Shown: piece by piece, positions 22,516 through 31,890 of the stretch
Layout of the letters: each line of letters opens with the position of its first letter
Numbering within the stretch: position 1 is the first letter of the stretch
NCBI RefSeq assembly: GCF_900183975.1
Contig: NZ_LT853882.1
Span: 1,977,501 to 2,041,500 of the forward strand
Source of the DNA: Xanthomonas fragariae
Lineage (GTDB): Bacteria; Pseudomonadota; Gammaproteobacteria; Xanthomonadales; Xanthomonadaceae
Direction: 5' to 3'
Length of the DNA: 64,000 bases
Notes under the pieces: generated by a model
The model's input: only the letters and a program-made list of their open reading frames with translations
What the model was told of the DNA's origin: nothing
Database searches by the model: none
Translations under genes and position numbers: made by a program

Positions 22516-24004
22516 GTCGCCCCTGAAAAACCCCAACCACCCAACGACCGCAAGGCCTTGATGTCTGCACCGGCGTGCCAGAACTACCAGTGTTCGCTAC
22601 GCTGAAGGCTGGTTTCTTGCAATTTGCGCCCATGCGTACACGCCGTCCTGCTGCCGAAGACAGACCCGCCGACGAGTTGTTTCGTTCGCGGCTGGAGAAC
22701 CAGATCGATCTGCGTCATCCGCTGGCGCGGCTGAGCCAACAGATGCCGTGGACGGCGTTGGAGCAAGCACTTTCATCGCGCTTGCCGGCCACCCAGGCCG
22801 GTGGCGGTCGGCCGGCATTGCCGGTGCGGCTGATTGCCGGTTTGCTCTACCTCAAACACGCCTACGACCTGTCCGATGAAGCGGTGTGCGAGCGCTGGCT
22901 GGAGAATCCGTACTGGCAGTTCTTCACCGGTGAGGTCGTGTTCCAGACGCGCTTGCCGAGCGATGCCAGCTCGCTGACGCGCTGGCGGCAGCGCCTGGGT
23001 GAGGCCGGGATGGAAGAGCTGCTGGCGCACACCATCAACGCCGCGCATGCGATGCAGGCGGTGGACGCACGCGAGTTGTCGCGGGTGATCGTGGACACCA
23101 CGGTGCAGGAAAAGGCGATCGCCTATCCGACCGACAGCCGTTTGCTGGAGGTGGCACGCAAGAAGCTGGTGTTACTGGCCAAGCGGCACGGCATCGGATT
23201 GCGGCAGAGCTACGCGCGGCAAGGCCCGGCCCTGAGCCGCAAGGCAGGTCGGTATGCGCATGCGCGCCAGTTCAAGCGGATGCGGCGCATCTTGCGACGT
23301 CAACGCACAGTGCTGGAACGGCTCGTGCGCGACATCCAACGCAAACTCGATCAGGTAAACACCGGCGTGCGCGAGCGCATCGCTGTCTGGCTGGAACGTG
23401 CGCAACGGCTGTACACGCAGCGTCCGAAGGACAAACAAAAACTGTACGCATTGCATGCCCCGGAAGTGGAATGCATCGGCAAGGGCAAGGCGCGTCAAGC
23501 GTACGAATTCGGCGTCAAGGTCGGCATTGCGGTCACCGCCTGCAAGGGATTGGTCGTGGGTGCGCGCAGCTTCCCGGGCAACCCGTACGACGGCGATACC
23601 TTGGCCGAGCAGCTGGAGCAGACACGCGGGTTGCTGCAGGATGTGAGCGTAGAACCGACGGTGGCGATCGCGGGCGCGAAGTCGATGGCGTGCAGGTCCT
23701 GCATCGCGGCAAGGCCAAGACGCTGACGCGACGGCAATGGCGCTGGATCAAGCGACGGCAGGCGGTGGAGCCGGTGATCGGACATCTGAAAGACGACTGC
23801 CGGTTGCGTCGCTGCAGGCTGAAAGGTGCCCAAGGCGATGCGCTGCACGTGCTCGGCTGCGCGGCCGGCTACAACCTGCGCTGGCTGCTGCGCTGGATCG
23901 CGTTTTTGCGTGCCTGGATGCGGGCGATGGGATGGTCATCCTTGAGTACCGTGCCGCTGTCACCGACGGCACCTGGCGCTTGAAGGGGATTTTTCAGGGA
24001 CGAC
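22516..24004 (+). mobile_element. IS5-family element, copy A (defective)
   Basis: Bounded by near-identical inverted ends GTCGCCCCTGAAAAACCCC and (right end, reverse complement) GTCGTCCCTGAAAAATCCCC. Flanks read TAACAA and TAACCA, a 5/6 match to a 6-bp target duplication. 1489 bp: it is 16 bp shorter than the intact copies owing to one deletion in the transposase. Same orientation as copies C and D, opposite to B and E. Element family judged from transposase; size and host would fit IS1478-like elements, to be checked at ISfinder. Confidence 0.93.
22575..23983 (+). pseudogene. Transposase of IS copy A, disrupted by a 16-bp deletion
   Basis: Same protein as intact copies from PELPVFATLKAGFLQF to VEPTVAI, then 16 bp are missing at about 23668 and the frame shifts; the original frame (KTLTRRQWRWIKRRQAVEPV...) continues to 23983 in another phase. 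The deleted segment lies between two GGCGATCG octamers present in the intact copies, leaving one. The lost stretch falls in the DLGDRGREV region, part of the DDE catalytic core, so the product is inactive. Confidence 0.9.
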
Positions 24005-24005
24005 T

Positions 24006-24607
24006 AACCACTGTCGCACAGCAGGCTTTGTACATGCGTCAAGTTTGACTGACAGCGCTCCAGCGCCTGCAGCGCACCTTTGCGGTCGGTCACCTCCGCC
24101 GTCGTCACCGCGATGGCATGGGGCAACCCCTGGGTATCAACAGCGATATGCCGCTTGATGCCCGACACCTTTTTGCCCGCGTCATATCCCTTTTGCCCGG
24201 CTGTGTCCGTGTTCTTGACGCTCTGCGCGTCCACGATCAAGAACCTGCTGAAGATGTTGCGCTCCTGTTTCTGGCGGGCCACGCCAACCTGATTTTTTGA
24301 GCGCCCGCTCCAGCAGGCTCACTCCTTCATCGTCGCACTCGCTCCACTTGGCAAAGTACGCGTGCACGGTCCGCCACTTCGGAAAGTCGCTGGGTAGCGC
24401 TCGCCATTGGCAACCGGTTCGCAGCACGTACAACACTGCGCACCACACCTCATACATATCCACTCGGCGTGGCTTGGTGCGCTTGCGCGCTTGTTCCAGG
24501 ATCGGGAGGATGTGTTCGAAACGCTCCCGGCTCATGTCGCTCGGATAGGTTTTTTGGCGCATCCGCAGAGTCTGCACCAATCAGGAAAGATCGTGAACAG
24601 GTTCTAA
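24006..24607 (-). mobile_element. Second IS5-type element (copy F), truncated by copy A
   Basis: Minus-strand element whose outer end lies near 24607 (GAACCTGTTCACGATC...). Transposase starts at about 24562 (MRQKTYPSDMSRERFEHILP) and runs CQWRALPSDFPKWRTVHAYF to LLERALKKSG, where an A6 run (24293-24298) marks the usual two-frame switch, then ARQKQERNIFSRFLIVDAQS, the first catalytic Asp region, through GIKRHIAVDTQGLPHAIAV to LLCDSG, ending at copy A. The C-terminal third and far end are absent. Frame change at the A-run is normal for IS427/IS1031-like IS5 members. Confidence 0.85.
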
Positions 24608-24707
24608 GACATTTCGAACGATGAACCGTTGCGATATCCACGCTATCTGACGGTGCGTTCGTGACGATCGGAGGTAGCAACGGTTGATCAGTATCCCGTG
24701 GGGCTGA

Positions 24708-24975
24708 TCACTGCGCGCTCAGCGCCACCTTGTAAGCATTGAATGCTCGGGCAAACTCGCCTGCCGCGATAGCGTCAGAAAACTGATGCTCCTCTTGAAC
24801 GCCTCCCGGGCTGGTGAACAGCAAGCGTCCATACTGGACGATCGGGATTTGGTTGTTGTCCCGGAAGCGCATGTCGCGCGAGCCGTTCTTATTCACCTTT
24901 GCCCATGTCTGCCCCACGACGGCAGCGTCGGGTGGCACGACCTCATCCTCAATGAAGCGAACGACGTGGCATTGA
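24708..24975 (-). pseudogene. C-terminal fragment of an unidentified host gene cut by IS copy B
   Basis: About 88 residues in frame up to a TGA at 24708: VVRFIEDEVVPPDAAVVGQT, WAKVNKNGSRDMRFRDNNQI, PIVQYGRLLFTSPGGVQEEH, ending NAYKVALSAQ. The 5' part is replaced by the left end of copy B. The pattern (a TWxxVNK-DxRFxxN-xPIVxYGxLxFTSPxG module) looks like a small beta-rich C-terminal domain, but I do not recognise the parent protein. No continuation is visible beyond copy B, implying a rearrangement as well as insertion. The 100 bp between this and copy F contain nothing recognisable. Confidence 0.6.
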
Positions 24976-26480
24976 GTCGTCCCTGAAAAATCCCCGTCAA
25001 GCGCCAAGTGCCGTCGGTGACAGCGGCACGGCACTCAAGGATGACCATCCCATCGCCCGCATCCAGGCACGCAAAAACGCGATCCAGCGCAGCAGCCAGC
25101 GCAGGTTGTAGCCGGCCGCGCAGCCGAGCACGTGCAGCGCATCGCCTTGGGCACCTTTCAGCCTGCAGCGACGCAACCGGCAGTCGTCTTTCAGATGTCC
25201 GATCACCGGCTCCACCGCCTGCCGTCGCTTGATCCAGCGCCATTGCCGTCGCGTCAGCGTCTTGGCCTTGCCGCGATGCAGGACCTGCACGCCATCGACC
25301 TCGCGCCCGCGATCGCCCAGGTCCACGATCGCCACCGTCGGTTCTACGCTCACATCCTGCAGCAACCCGCGTGTCTGCTCCAGCTGCTCGGCCAAGGTAT
25401 CGCCGTCGTACGGGTTGCGCGGGAAGCTGCGCGCACCCACGACCAATCCCTTGCAGGCGGTGACCGCAATGCCGACCTTGACGCCGAATTCGTACGCTTG
25501 ACGCGCCTTGCCCTTGCCGATGCATTCCACTTCCGGGGCATGCAATGCGTACAGTTTTTGTTTGTCCTTCGGACGCTGCGTGTACAGCCGTTGCGCACGT
25601 TCCAGCCAGACAGCGATGCGCTCGCGCACGCCGGTGTTTACCTGATCGAGTTTGCGTTGGATGTCGCGCACGAGCCGTTCCAGCACTGTGCGTTGACGTC
25701 GCAAGATGCGCCGCATCCGCTTGAACTGGCGCGCATGCGCATACCGACCTGCCTTGCGGCTCAGGGCCGGGCCTTGCCGCGCGTAGCTCTGCCGCAATCC
25801 GATGCCGTGCCGCTTGGCCAGTAACACCAGCTTCTTGCGTGCCACCTCCAGCAAACGGCTGTCGGTCGGATAGGCGATCGCCTTTTCCTGCACCGTGGTG
25901 TCCACGATCACCCGCGACAACTCGCGTGCGTCCACCGCCTGCATCGCATGCGCGGCGTTGATGGTGTGCGCCAGCAGCTCTTCCATCCCGGCCTCACCCA
26001 GGCGCTGCCGCCAGCGCGTCAGCGAGCTGGCATCGCTCGGCAAGCGCGTCTGGAACACGACCTCACCGGTGAAGAACTGCCAGTACGGATTCTCCAGCCA
26101 GCGCTCGCACACCGCTTCATCGGACAGGTCGTAGGCGTGTTTGAGGTAGAGCAAACCGGCAATCAGCCGCACCGGCAATGCCGGCCGACCGCCACCGGCC
26201 TGGGTGGCCGGCAAGCGCGATGAAAGTGCTTGCTCCAACGCCGTCCACGGCATCTGTTGGCTCAGCCGCGCCAGCGGATGACGCAGATCGATCTGGTTCT
26301 CCAGCCGCGAACGAAACAACTCGTCGGCGGGTCTGTCTTCGGCAGCAGGACGGCGTGTACGCATGGGCGGAAATTGCAAGAAACCAGCCTTCAGCGTAGC
26401 GAACACTGGTAGTTTTGGCACGCCGGTGCAGACATCAAGGCCTTGCGGTCGTTGGGTGGTTGGGGTTTTTCAGGGGCGAC
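24976..26480 (-). mobile_element. IS5-family element, copy B (intact transposase)
   Basis: 1505 bp with ends GTCGTCCCTGAAAAATCCCC (left) and CAGGGGCGAC (right). Flanking hexamers CATTGA and TCCTAA differ, so there is no target duplication; left flank is a truncated host gene and right flank is a fragment of the second IS. This suggests the copy is a junction left by recombination between copies. Confidence 0.93.
24997..26421 (-). CDS. IS5-family transposase (copy B)
   Basis: 474 residues from GTG 26421, or 455 from the ATG of MRTRRPAAEDRPADELF. N-terminal DUF772-type region (LRHPLARLSQQMPWTALEQA, ALPVRLIAGLLYLKHAYDLS) precedes the DDE core: VIVDTTVQEKAIAYPTD (first Asp), VEPTVAIVDLGDRGREV (second Asp) and VIGHLKDDCRLRRCRLKGAQ (Glu-less HLKxD/E region near the end). 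Basic linker of ~100 residues lies between. Full length and uninterrupted, so it may supply transposition activity to the defective copies. Confidence 0.93.
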   Translation of the reverse strand: MPKLPVFATLKAGFLQFPPMRTRRPAAEDRPADELFRSRLENQIDLRHPLARLSQQMPWTALEQALSSRLPATQAGGGRPALPVRLIAGLLYLKHAYDLSDEAVCERWLENPYWQFFTGEVVFQTRLPSDASSLTRWRQRLGEAGMEELLAHTINAAHAMQAVDARELSRVIVDTTVQEKAIAYPTDSRLLEVARKKLVLLAKRHGIGLRQSYARQGPALSRKAGRYAHARQFKRMRRILRRQRTVLERLVRDIQRKLDQVNTGVRERIAVWLERAQRLYTQRPKDKQKLYALHAPEVECIGKGKARQAYEFGVKVGIAVTACKGLVVGARSFPRNPYDGDTLAEQLEQTRGLLQDVSVEPTVAIVDLGDRGREVDGVQVLHRGKAKTLTRRQWRWIKRRQAVEPVIGHLKDDCRLRRCRLKGAQGDALHVLGCAAGYNLRWLLRWIAFLRAWMRAMGWSSLSAVPLSPTALGA

Positions 26481-26637
26481 TCCTAAGAACTTGTTCACGA
26501 TCTTTCCTGATTGGTGCAGACTCTGCGGATGCGCCAAAAAACCTATCCGAGCGACATGAGCCGGGAGCGTTTCGAACACATCCTCCCGATCCTAGAACAA
26601 GCGCGCAAGCGCACCAAGCCACGCCGAGTGGATATGA
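26481..26637 (+). mobile_element. Left-end fragment of the second IS5-type element (copy G)
   Basis: Begins directly at the right end of copy B with CTAAGAACTTGTTCACGATC and matches copy F in reverse. It contains the transposase start at 26529 (MRQKTYPSDMSRERFEHILP) and stops matching after GTGGATATG at 26637, where unrelated sequence (ATCGATACACGTTAG) starts. Only ~155 bp of the element remain. Confidence 0.85.
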
Positions 26638-26731
26638 TCGATACACGTTAGTCGCGTAGTGCAGCATGCGCCAGAATGGCTGCCGCGTATCTGAAGCATC
26701 GCTCGCCCGCACGGACTCAGCGCAGCATCGG

Positions 26732-27934
26732 TCACAGTGCGTCGAGGAAGGTCCGCAATGCCGGCCCGAAACGAGCGAAATCGACCAAGAAGGCGTCGTG
26801 GCCTTGGGGCGAATCCAGTCCGAGGAAGCGCGCGTCGGCACCGCCAGCGCGCAGGCCTTCGGCGATCTGTCCCTGCTGCTGCACCGGAAACAGGATGTCG
26901 GTGTTGGCGCCGATTGCCAGCGCACGCGCGATGCGGATCTGCGCCAGGCCAGCCAGTACGGCGGCTTCGGTCGAAACGCCGGTGTCTTGCCGGACGGCGA
27001 CACACGAGCCGTCGGCCTGCTTGTCATCGACACTCGCATCAGTGGCCGGCGCCTGATCGACATGCTCGGCCACATCGAACCAGTCCATCGAGCGACTCAG
27101 ATACAAATAGCAATTGGGATCGAAGAAGCGCACGAAGCGGCGCGCATGCCCCTCCAGATAGCTTTCGACCTGAAATTCCAGGCCGAACGGATCATCGGCG
27201 GCCTGTTCGGAATCCAGGCGCACGCGGCCGAAGCGGCCATCCCATTCCAGTGCCGAGCGATAGGTGATCACGCCGAGTTTGCGGGCCATGCGCATGCCCG
27301 ATTCCGGGTAACGGGAATCGTCGTAATGGCCACCGTCCCAATGCGGATCCAGCCGGATCGCTTCGCGCTGCAGCGAGCGGATCGCGATCGAAAACGGCAA
27401 CGCCTGTGCGCTGCCGGAAATGTTGATGTGGCTACGCGCAATGCCGGGATGACGCAGCAACAGCGCCAACGCGGTCATGCCGCCCATTGAGTTGCCGATC
27501 AGGCAGGCTAGTTGTTCAATACCCGAGGCGCGCACGACATCGGCCGCGGCATCGGCGATATCTTCGATCGACAGCTCCGGGAATGTCAGGCGATACAGCT
27601 TGCCGGTGGACGGATCCACCGAGGCCGGCCCGGTCGAGCCTTTGCAACTGCCCAGCGAGTTGACGCAGAGCACGAACCAGCGGCTCGTATCGATCGGCTT
27701 GCCCGGCCCGACCATCCCCTCCCACCAACCTGGCTCGGGATTGGCCTGATTCGCAGCGGCATGCGCATCGGGCGACAAGCCGGTGACGATCAGCACCGCA
27801 TTGTTGCGATCGGCGGCTAGCCTGCCCCAGGTTTCATAGGCGACGTGCGCTTGGTGCAGCACGCCGCCACGTTTCATCGGGAACGGCGAGCGCAGGGCAT
27901 GGAACAGCGTGCCGGTGGGGATGAATTCAGTCAT
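26732..27934 (-). CDS. metX: MetX-family acyltransferase (homoserine O-acetyl/succinyltransferase or serine O-succinyltransferase)
   Basis: 400 residues from ATG 27934. Alpha/beta-hydrolase acyltransferase with nucleophile Ser149 in LIGNSMGGMTALAL, Asp346 in IGANTDILFPVQQQ and His379 in DSPQGHDAFLVDF. The family opens methionine synthesis by acylating homoserine; some Xanthomonadaceae members have been reported as serine O-succinyltransferases used for cysteine, and sequence reading alone does not settle which. Expected downstream partners are missing: the 3' side runs into IS fragment G. The gene is bracketed by inverted IS copies B and C. Confidence 0.88.
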   Translation of the reverse strand: MTEFIPTGTLFHALRSPFPMKRGGVLHQAHVAYETWGRLAADRNNAVLIVTGLSPDAHAAANQANPEPGWWEGMVGPGKPIDTSRWFVLCVNSLGSCKGSTGPASVDPSTGKLYRLTFPELSIEDIADAAADVVRASGIEQLACLIGNSMGGMTALALLLRHPGIARSHINISGSAQALPFSIAIRSLQREAIRLDPHWDGGHYDDSRYPESGMRMARKLGVITYRSALEWDGRFGRVRLDSEQAADDPFGLEFQVESYLEGHARRFVRFFDPNCYLYLSRSMDWFDVAEHVDQAPATDASVDDKQADGSCVAVRQDTGVSTEAAVLAGLAQIRIARALAIGANTDILFPVQQQGQIAEGLRAGGADARFLGLDSPQGHDAFLVDFARFGPALRTFLDAL

Positions 27935-28107
27935 GGGCCAATTTTAGCCGCCATCGCGCGAGCCAGCGTGGGGAATCGGGAATCGGCTTGAGCCCCGTGC
28001 TCTCACGCATTGGGGCTTTGCGTTGCCGGCGACGCGTTGCCGACGACCTGTGTAGGCCGGCGCATTTGTGCTCGCTGTGTTCTTCGAGCGCGTGCCGGCT
28101 TTAGAGA

Positions 28108-29517
28108 GTCGCCCCTGAAAAACCCCAACCACCCAACGACCGCAAGGCCTTGATGTCTGCACCGGCGTGCCAGAACTACCAGTGTTCGCTACGCTGAAGG
28201 CTGGTTTCTTGCAATTTCCGCCCATGCGTACACGCCGTCCTGCTGCCGAGACAGACCCGCCGATGAGTTGTTTCGTTCGCGGCTGGAGAACCAGATCGAT
28301 CTGCGTCATCCGCTGGCGCGGCTGAGCCAACAGATGCCGTGGGCGGCGTTGGAGCAAGCACTTTCATCGCGCTTGCCGGCCACCCAGGCCGGTGGCGGTC
28401 GGCCGGCATTGCCGGTGCGGCTGATTGCCGGTTTGCTCTACCTCAAACACGCCTACGACCTGTCCGATGAAGCGGTGTGCGAGCGTTGGCTGGAGAATCC
28501 GTACTGGCAGTTCTTCACTGGCGAGGTCGTGTTCCAGACGCGTTTGCCGTGCGATGCCAGCTCGCTGACGCGCTGGCGGCAGCGCCTGGGTGAGGCCGGG
28601 ATGGAAGAGCTGCTGGCGCACACCATCAACGCCGCGCATGCGATGCAGGCGGTAGACGCACGCGAGTTGTCGCGGGTGATCGTGGACACCACGGTGCAGG
28701 AAAAGGCGATCGCCTATCCGACCGACAGCCGTTTGCTGGAGGTGGCACGCAAGAAGCTGGTGTTACTGGCCAAGATGCGGCGCGTCCTGCGACGTCAACG
28801 CACAGTGCTGGGACGGCTCATGCGCGACATCCAACGCAAACTCGATCAGGTAAACACCGGCGTGCGCGAGCGCATCGCTGTCTGGCTGGAACGTGCGCAA
28901 CGGCTGTACACGCAGCGTCCGAAGGACAAACAAAAACTGTACGCATTGCATGCCCCGGAAGTGGAATGCATCGGCAAGGGCAAGGCGCGTCAAGCGTACG
29001 AATTCGGCGTCAAGGTCGGCATTGCAGTCACCGCCTGCAAGGGATTGGTCGTGGGTGCGCGCAGCTTCCCGGGCAACCCGTACGACGGCGATACCTTGGC
29101 CGAGCAGCTGGAGCAGACACGCGGGTTGCTGCAGGATGTGAGCGTAGAACCGACGGTGGCGATCGTGGACCTGGGCGATCGCGGGCGCGAGGTCGATGTG
29201 GCGTGCAGGTCCTGCATCGCGGCAAGGCCAAGACGCTGACGCGACGGCAATGGCGCTGGATCAAGCGACGGCAGGCGGTGGAGCCGGTGATCGGACATCT
29301 GAAAGACGACTGCCGGTTGCGTCGCTGCAGGCTGAAAGGTGCCCAAGGCGATGCGCTGCACGTGCTCGGCTGCGCCGCCGGCTACAACCTGCGCTGGCTG
29401 CTGCGCTGGATCGCATTTTTGCGTGCCTGGATGCGGGCGATGGGATGGTCATCCTTGAGTACCGTGCCGCTGTCACCGACGGCACTTGGCGCTTGAAGGG
29501 GATTTTTCAGGGACGAC
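28108..29517 (+). mobile_element. IS5-family element, copy C (defective, with target duplication)
   Basis: 1410 bp, left end GTCGCCCCTGAAAAACCCC and right end GGGGATTTTTCAGGGACGAC. Flanked by perfect 6-bp repeats TAGAGA (28102-28107 and 29518-29523), so this copy marks a real insertion event and fixes the element boundaries. The insertion lies in intergenic DNA upstream of metX; flank at 27970 carries a GGGAATCGGGAATCGG repeat. Confidence 0.94.
28167..29496 (+). pseudogene. Transposase of IS copy C, multiply disrupted
   Basis: Compared with copy B, three lesions are visible: loss of one A near 28250 (GCCGAGACAG for GCCGAAGACAG) which separates the normal start from the body; a 96-bp in-frame deletion at about 28774 removing 32 residues (RHGIGLRQSYARQ... 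to QFKR); and a 2-bp insertion near 29197 (GATGTGGCG for GATGGCG). The largest surviving frame is 323 residues. Confidence 0.9.
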
Positions 29518-29843
29518 TAGAGAAGGTCTGAACAACTCTTCCATCCAACAACTGAAGCAGTTGCCTTTATATGTAAGTGCTTGATTTTCAGCATGGACGC
29601 TCGTCGCGTTTGAGCAAAATTCTACGTTCACTCGCAATGTCGCGAGTTATTCACAATTTCCCCAGGACGGCGAATGAAGCGTGGAGCGTGATCGCTGGAC
29701 ACGATGGACCGCGCGCTTCGAACCGGAGTGTGCGAGTGGTATTTAAGGATCCACGGCACCGTTAGAGCTCGCTTGGCGTAGCAGCTTTGTTGTTGACATT
29801 TAGCCCAGTGCACGCAGTTGCAGCCATGCAACACGGCGGGCGG
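29518..29843. other. Gene-free stretch between IS copy C and ccmI
   Basis: About 320 bp beginning with the TAGAGA target duplication. I see no supportable gene, tRNA or clear terminator. Local composition is more AT-rich than its surroundings (for example TTGCCTTTATATGTAAGTGC). It includes the 3' flank of the ccm operon. Confidence 0.5.
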
Positions 29844-30857
29844 TCAACGCCCAAGAACCAGCTCCACCGGCGCGTTTACTGGCAGTTCCAGCATCACCGG
29901 TACGCTTTCCACATCGTCGGTCTGGCGTATCGCGTTGCCGCTGCGCGACAGGCGCGCAACGACCTGCACCTTATCCAGCGACGACAGCGTGCGGGTCGGC
30001 ATCGGGCTGTCGCCATCGTCTAGCGTGATGGTCAAGGGGAGTTTGCTGAGCGCGTGTTTTTCCACCGCCACTGGCATCGGCGTGTCTGCGGCGCGTGCGA
30101 TGACGAACACACTGGTATCGGCGGGGAATTCGGCGCGTTTGGCGAACTCGGTATCAAGTCGCAGGTGCACTCGGATGCGTCTGTCGCTGGCGGCATCGGC
30201 AGCAGGCGCAGACGATGCGTGAATTGGCGACAGATTGGCTTCATGCCGTGCGGCATTGATCTGTTCGAGCAGGCCGGGGCGGGTGTTGGAGTCGACCACG
30301 CTGAGCAAGGGCGTCCAGGTGTCGCTGGCCTTGGCCGGCTGGCCGGCCTGACGTTGCACCACACCGAGAAACCAACGTGCGCGCTGATGTTCCGGTTGCA
30401 CCGCCAGCGCATGTTCGAGCAACCGCATGGCCTCCGGGTCCGGGCGCCCGCTGTTGTCGGCGAGCATGCGCGACTGCGCGGCAGCCACCAGCACATCCGG
30501 CTCGTCTGGCCGTAAGGCGACCGCGCGCGCAAACGCGTCGCGCGCTTCGGCGAATTTCTGCTGGCTGGACAGCGAACGTCCCAGCAGCACCCAACCTTCG
30601 GGCTGATCGGGATTGCTTGCCAGCGCAGCGCGTAATTGCACGATGGCCTCGTCCAACGAGCGTGGCGTGGTTGAGCGATTGGCCGGCTGTTGAATCGCAC
30701 TCGGCGTGCCGACCAACCCATACAGCGCCGCACTCGCGGCCAGCAGCAACACCGCGACGCTGGCGGCAAGGCTGCGCGTGCCGCGCCATAACGGCCGCAG
30801 TGCGAGGCCGAAGGCGAGCAACGCGACCACGACCACCGCAATGACGAAGCCGACCAT
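29844..30857 (-). CDS. ccmI: Cytochrome c maturation TPR protein CcmI (CycH)
   Basis: 337 residues; ATG 30857 overlaps the ccmH stop (ATGA). Two N-terminal membrane helices (VGFVIAVVVVALLAFGLALR and a second near residues 32-52) flank a short loop, then TPR repeats (about 70-190: NPDQPEGWVLLGRSLSSQQK, ALRPDEPDVLVAAAQSRML, AVQPEHQRARWFLGVVQRQ) and a beta-rich C-terminal domain (FVIARAADTPMPVAVEKHAL). Chaperones apocytochrome c to CcmF/CcmH. Last gene of the minus-strand ccmABCDEFGHI operon. Confidence 0.93.
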   Translation of the reverse strand: MVGFVIAVVVVALLAFGLALRPLWRGTRSLAASVAVLLLAASAALYGLVGTPSAIQQPANRSTTPRSLDEAIVQLRAALASNPDQPEGWVLLGRSLSSQQKFAEARDAFARAVALRPDEPDVLVAAAQSRMLADNSGRPDPEAMRLLEHALAVQPEHQRARWFLGVVQRQAGQPAKASDTWTPLLSVVDSNTRPGLLEQINAARHEANLSPIHASSAPAADAASDRRIRVHLRLDTEFAKRAEFPADTSVFVIARAADTPMPVAVEKHALSKLPLTITLDDGDSPMPTRTLSSLDKVQVVARLSRSGNAIRQTDDVESVPVMLELPVNAPVELVLGR

Positions 30858-31288
30858 CACCACTCCTGCTCATCGGCGGGCAAGGCGGGCGCGGCAGCAC
30901 TGCGTCGGCGCACCACGAAGACTACGGCAGCACCACCTAGCAGCAGCACCAGTAGCGGCCCGAACCACAACAACCAGGTGCGTGATTCGACGCGTGGGCG
31001 ATACAGCACGAACTCGCCATAGCGCGCGACCAGGAACTGGCGGATCTGCGCATCGCTGCGGCCTTCGTGCATCAGCGCCAGCACTTCGCGACGCAGATCC
31101 TGCGCGATCTGCGCATTGGAATCGGCCAACGACTGGTTCTGGCACTGCACGCAACGCAGTTCAGCGGTCAACGCATGGAAGCGTGCTTCTTCTTCGGCTG
31201 ACGCGTAGCGCGGCGGCGCCGGGTCGCCGACCGGCTGGGCCAATGCCATCCAGGGCAACAACAGCAGCGTCAGCAGCCAGGCGCGCAT
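30857..31288 (-). CDS. ccmH: Cytochrome c maturation thioredoxin-like protein CcmH
   Basis: 143 residues: signal peptide (1-17), the redox motif Cys46-Val-Gln-Cys49 in LRCVQCQNQSLADSN, a three-helix domain (HEGRSDAQIRQFLVARYGEF) and a C-terminal membrane anchor (LLWFGPLLVLLLGGAAVVF). Reduces apocytochrome c thiols for heme ligation. Its ATG overlaps the ccmG stop by one base (TAATG). Confidence 0.95.
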   Translation of the reverse strand: MRAWLLTLLLLPWMALAQPVGDPAPPRYASAEEEARFHALTAELRCVQCQNQSLADSNAQIAQDLRREVLALMHEGRSDAQIRQFLVARYGEFVLYRPRVESRTWLLWFGPLLVLLLGGAAVVFVVRRRSAAAPALPADEQEW

Positions 31289-31890
31289 TATTTTTTGGCG
31301 TGCAGTTCCGGTGCGGCGGTAGGCGAGCGTTCGATCTTTGTCAGTGCTGGAATCAGCTGCGCGTCGATGATGGATTGAGTGAGCATGCCGCTGTATTTCC
31401 AGCGCACCACGCCGCGCCCGTCGATCAGAAAAGTCTCCGGCGCCGCGGCGATACCGAAGTCGATCGCGGTGCGGCCATCTTTATCGGCGACCACCAGCAG
31501 ATACGGGTTGCCGAGTTGTTCGAGCCAGCGTAGTGCATCGGCGCGCTCGTCCTTCCAGTTGTAGCCGATCACGCGCACCCGCTTGGTCAGCGCAAAGCGG
31601 CTCAGAACCGGGTGTTCTTCGCGGCAGGCCGGGCACCAGCTGCCCCACACATTGATGATGTACGGCGCGCCACGCAGCTCGCGTGCATGCACCACGATGC
31701 TGGGATCGTGCAGCAGTGGTAGCGCGAATTCCGGCGCAGGTTTGCCGATCAGTGCGGAGGGCAGGGCGTCGCGATTGTCCTGACCGGAGCGCAACACCGC
31801 ATAGACCAACAGCGCTGCAAGTGCGAGCAGAAGCGCGATGGCGCCCACGAGTACCGCAGTGGGCAGGCGGGGTGAACGTGACTCAGACAT
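31288..31890 (-). CDS. ccmG: Periplasmic thiol:disulfide oxidoreductase CcmG/DsbE
   Basis: 200 residues from ATG 31890, inside the end of ccmF (8-bp overlap). N-terminal membrane anchor (residues 10-33) and a thioredoxin fold with INVWGSWCPACREEHP, catalytic Cys86 and Cys89, plus the family's GYNWKDERADALRWL insert and AAPETFLIDGRGVV (cis-Pro). Supplies reductant to CcmH and apocytochrome. Confidence 0.95.
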   Translation of the reverse strand: MSESRSPRLPTAVLVGAIALLLALAALLVYAVLRSGQDNRDALPSALIGKPAPEFALPLLHDPSIVVHARELRGAPYIINVWGSWCPACREEHPVLSRFALTKRVRVIGYNWKDERADALRWLEQLGNPYLLVVADKDGRTAIDFGIAAAPETFLIDGRGVVRWKYSGMLTQSIIDAQLIPALTKIERSPTAAPELHAKK

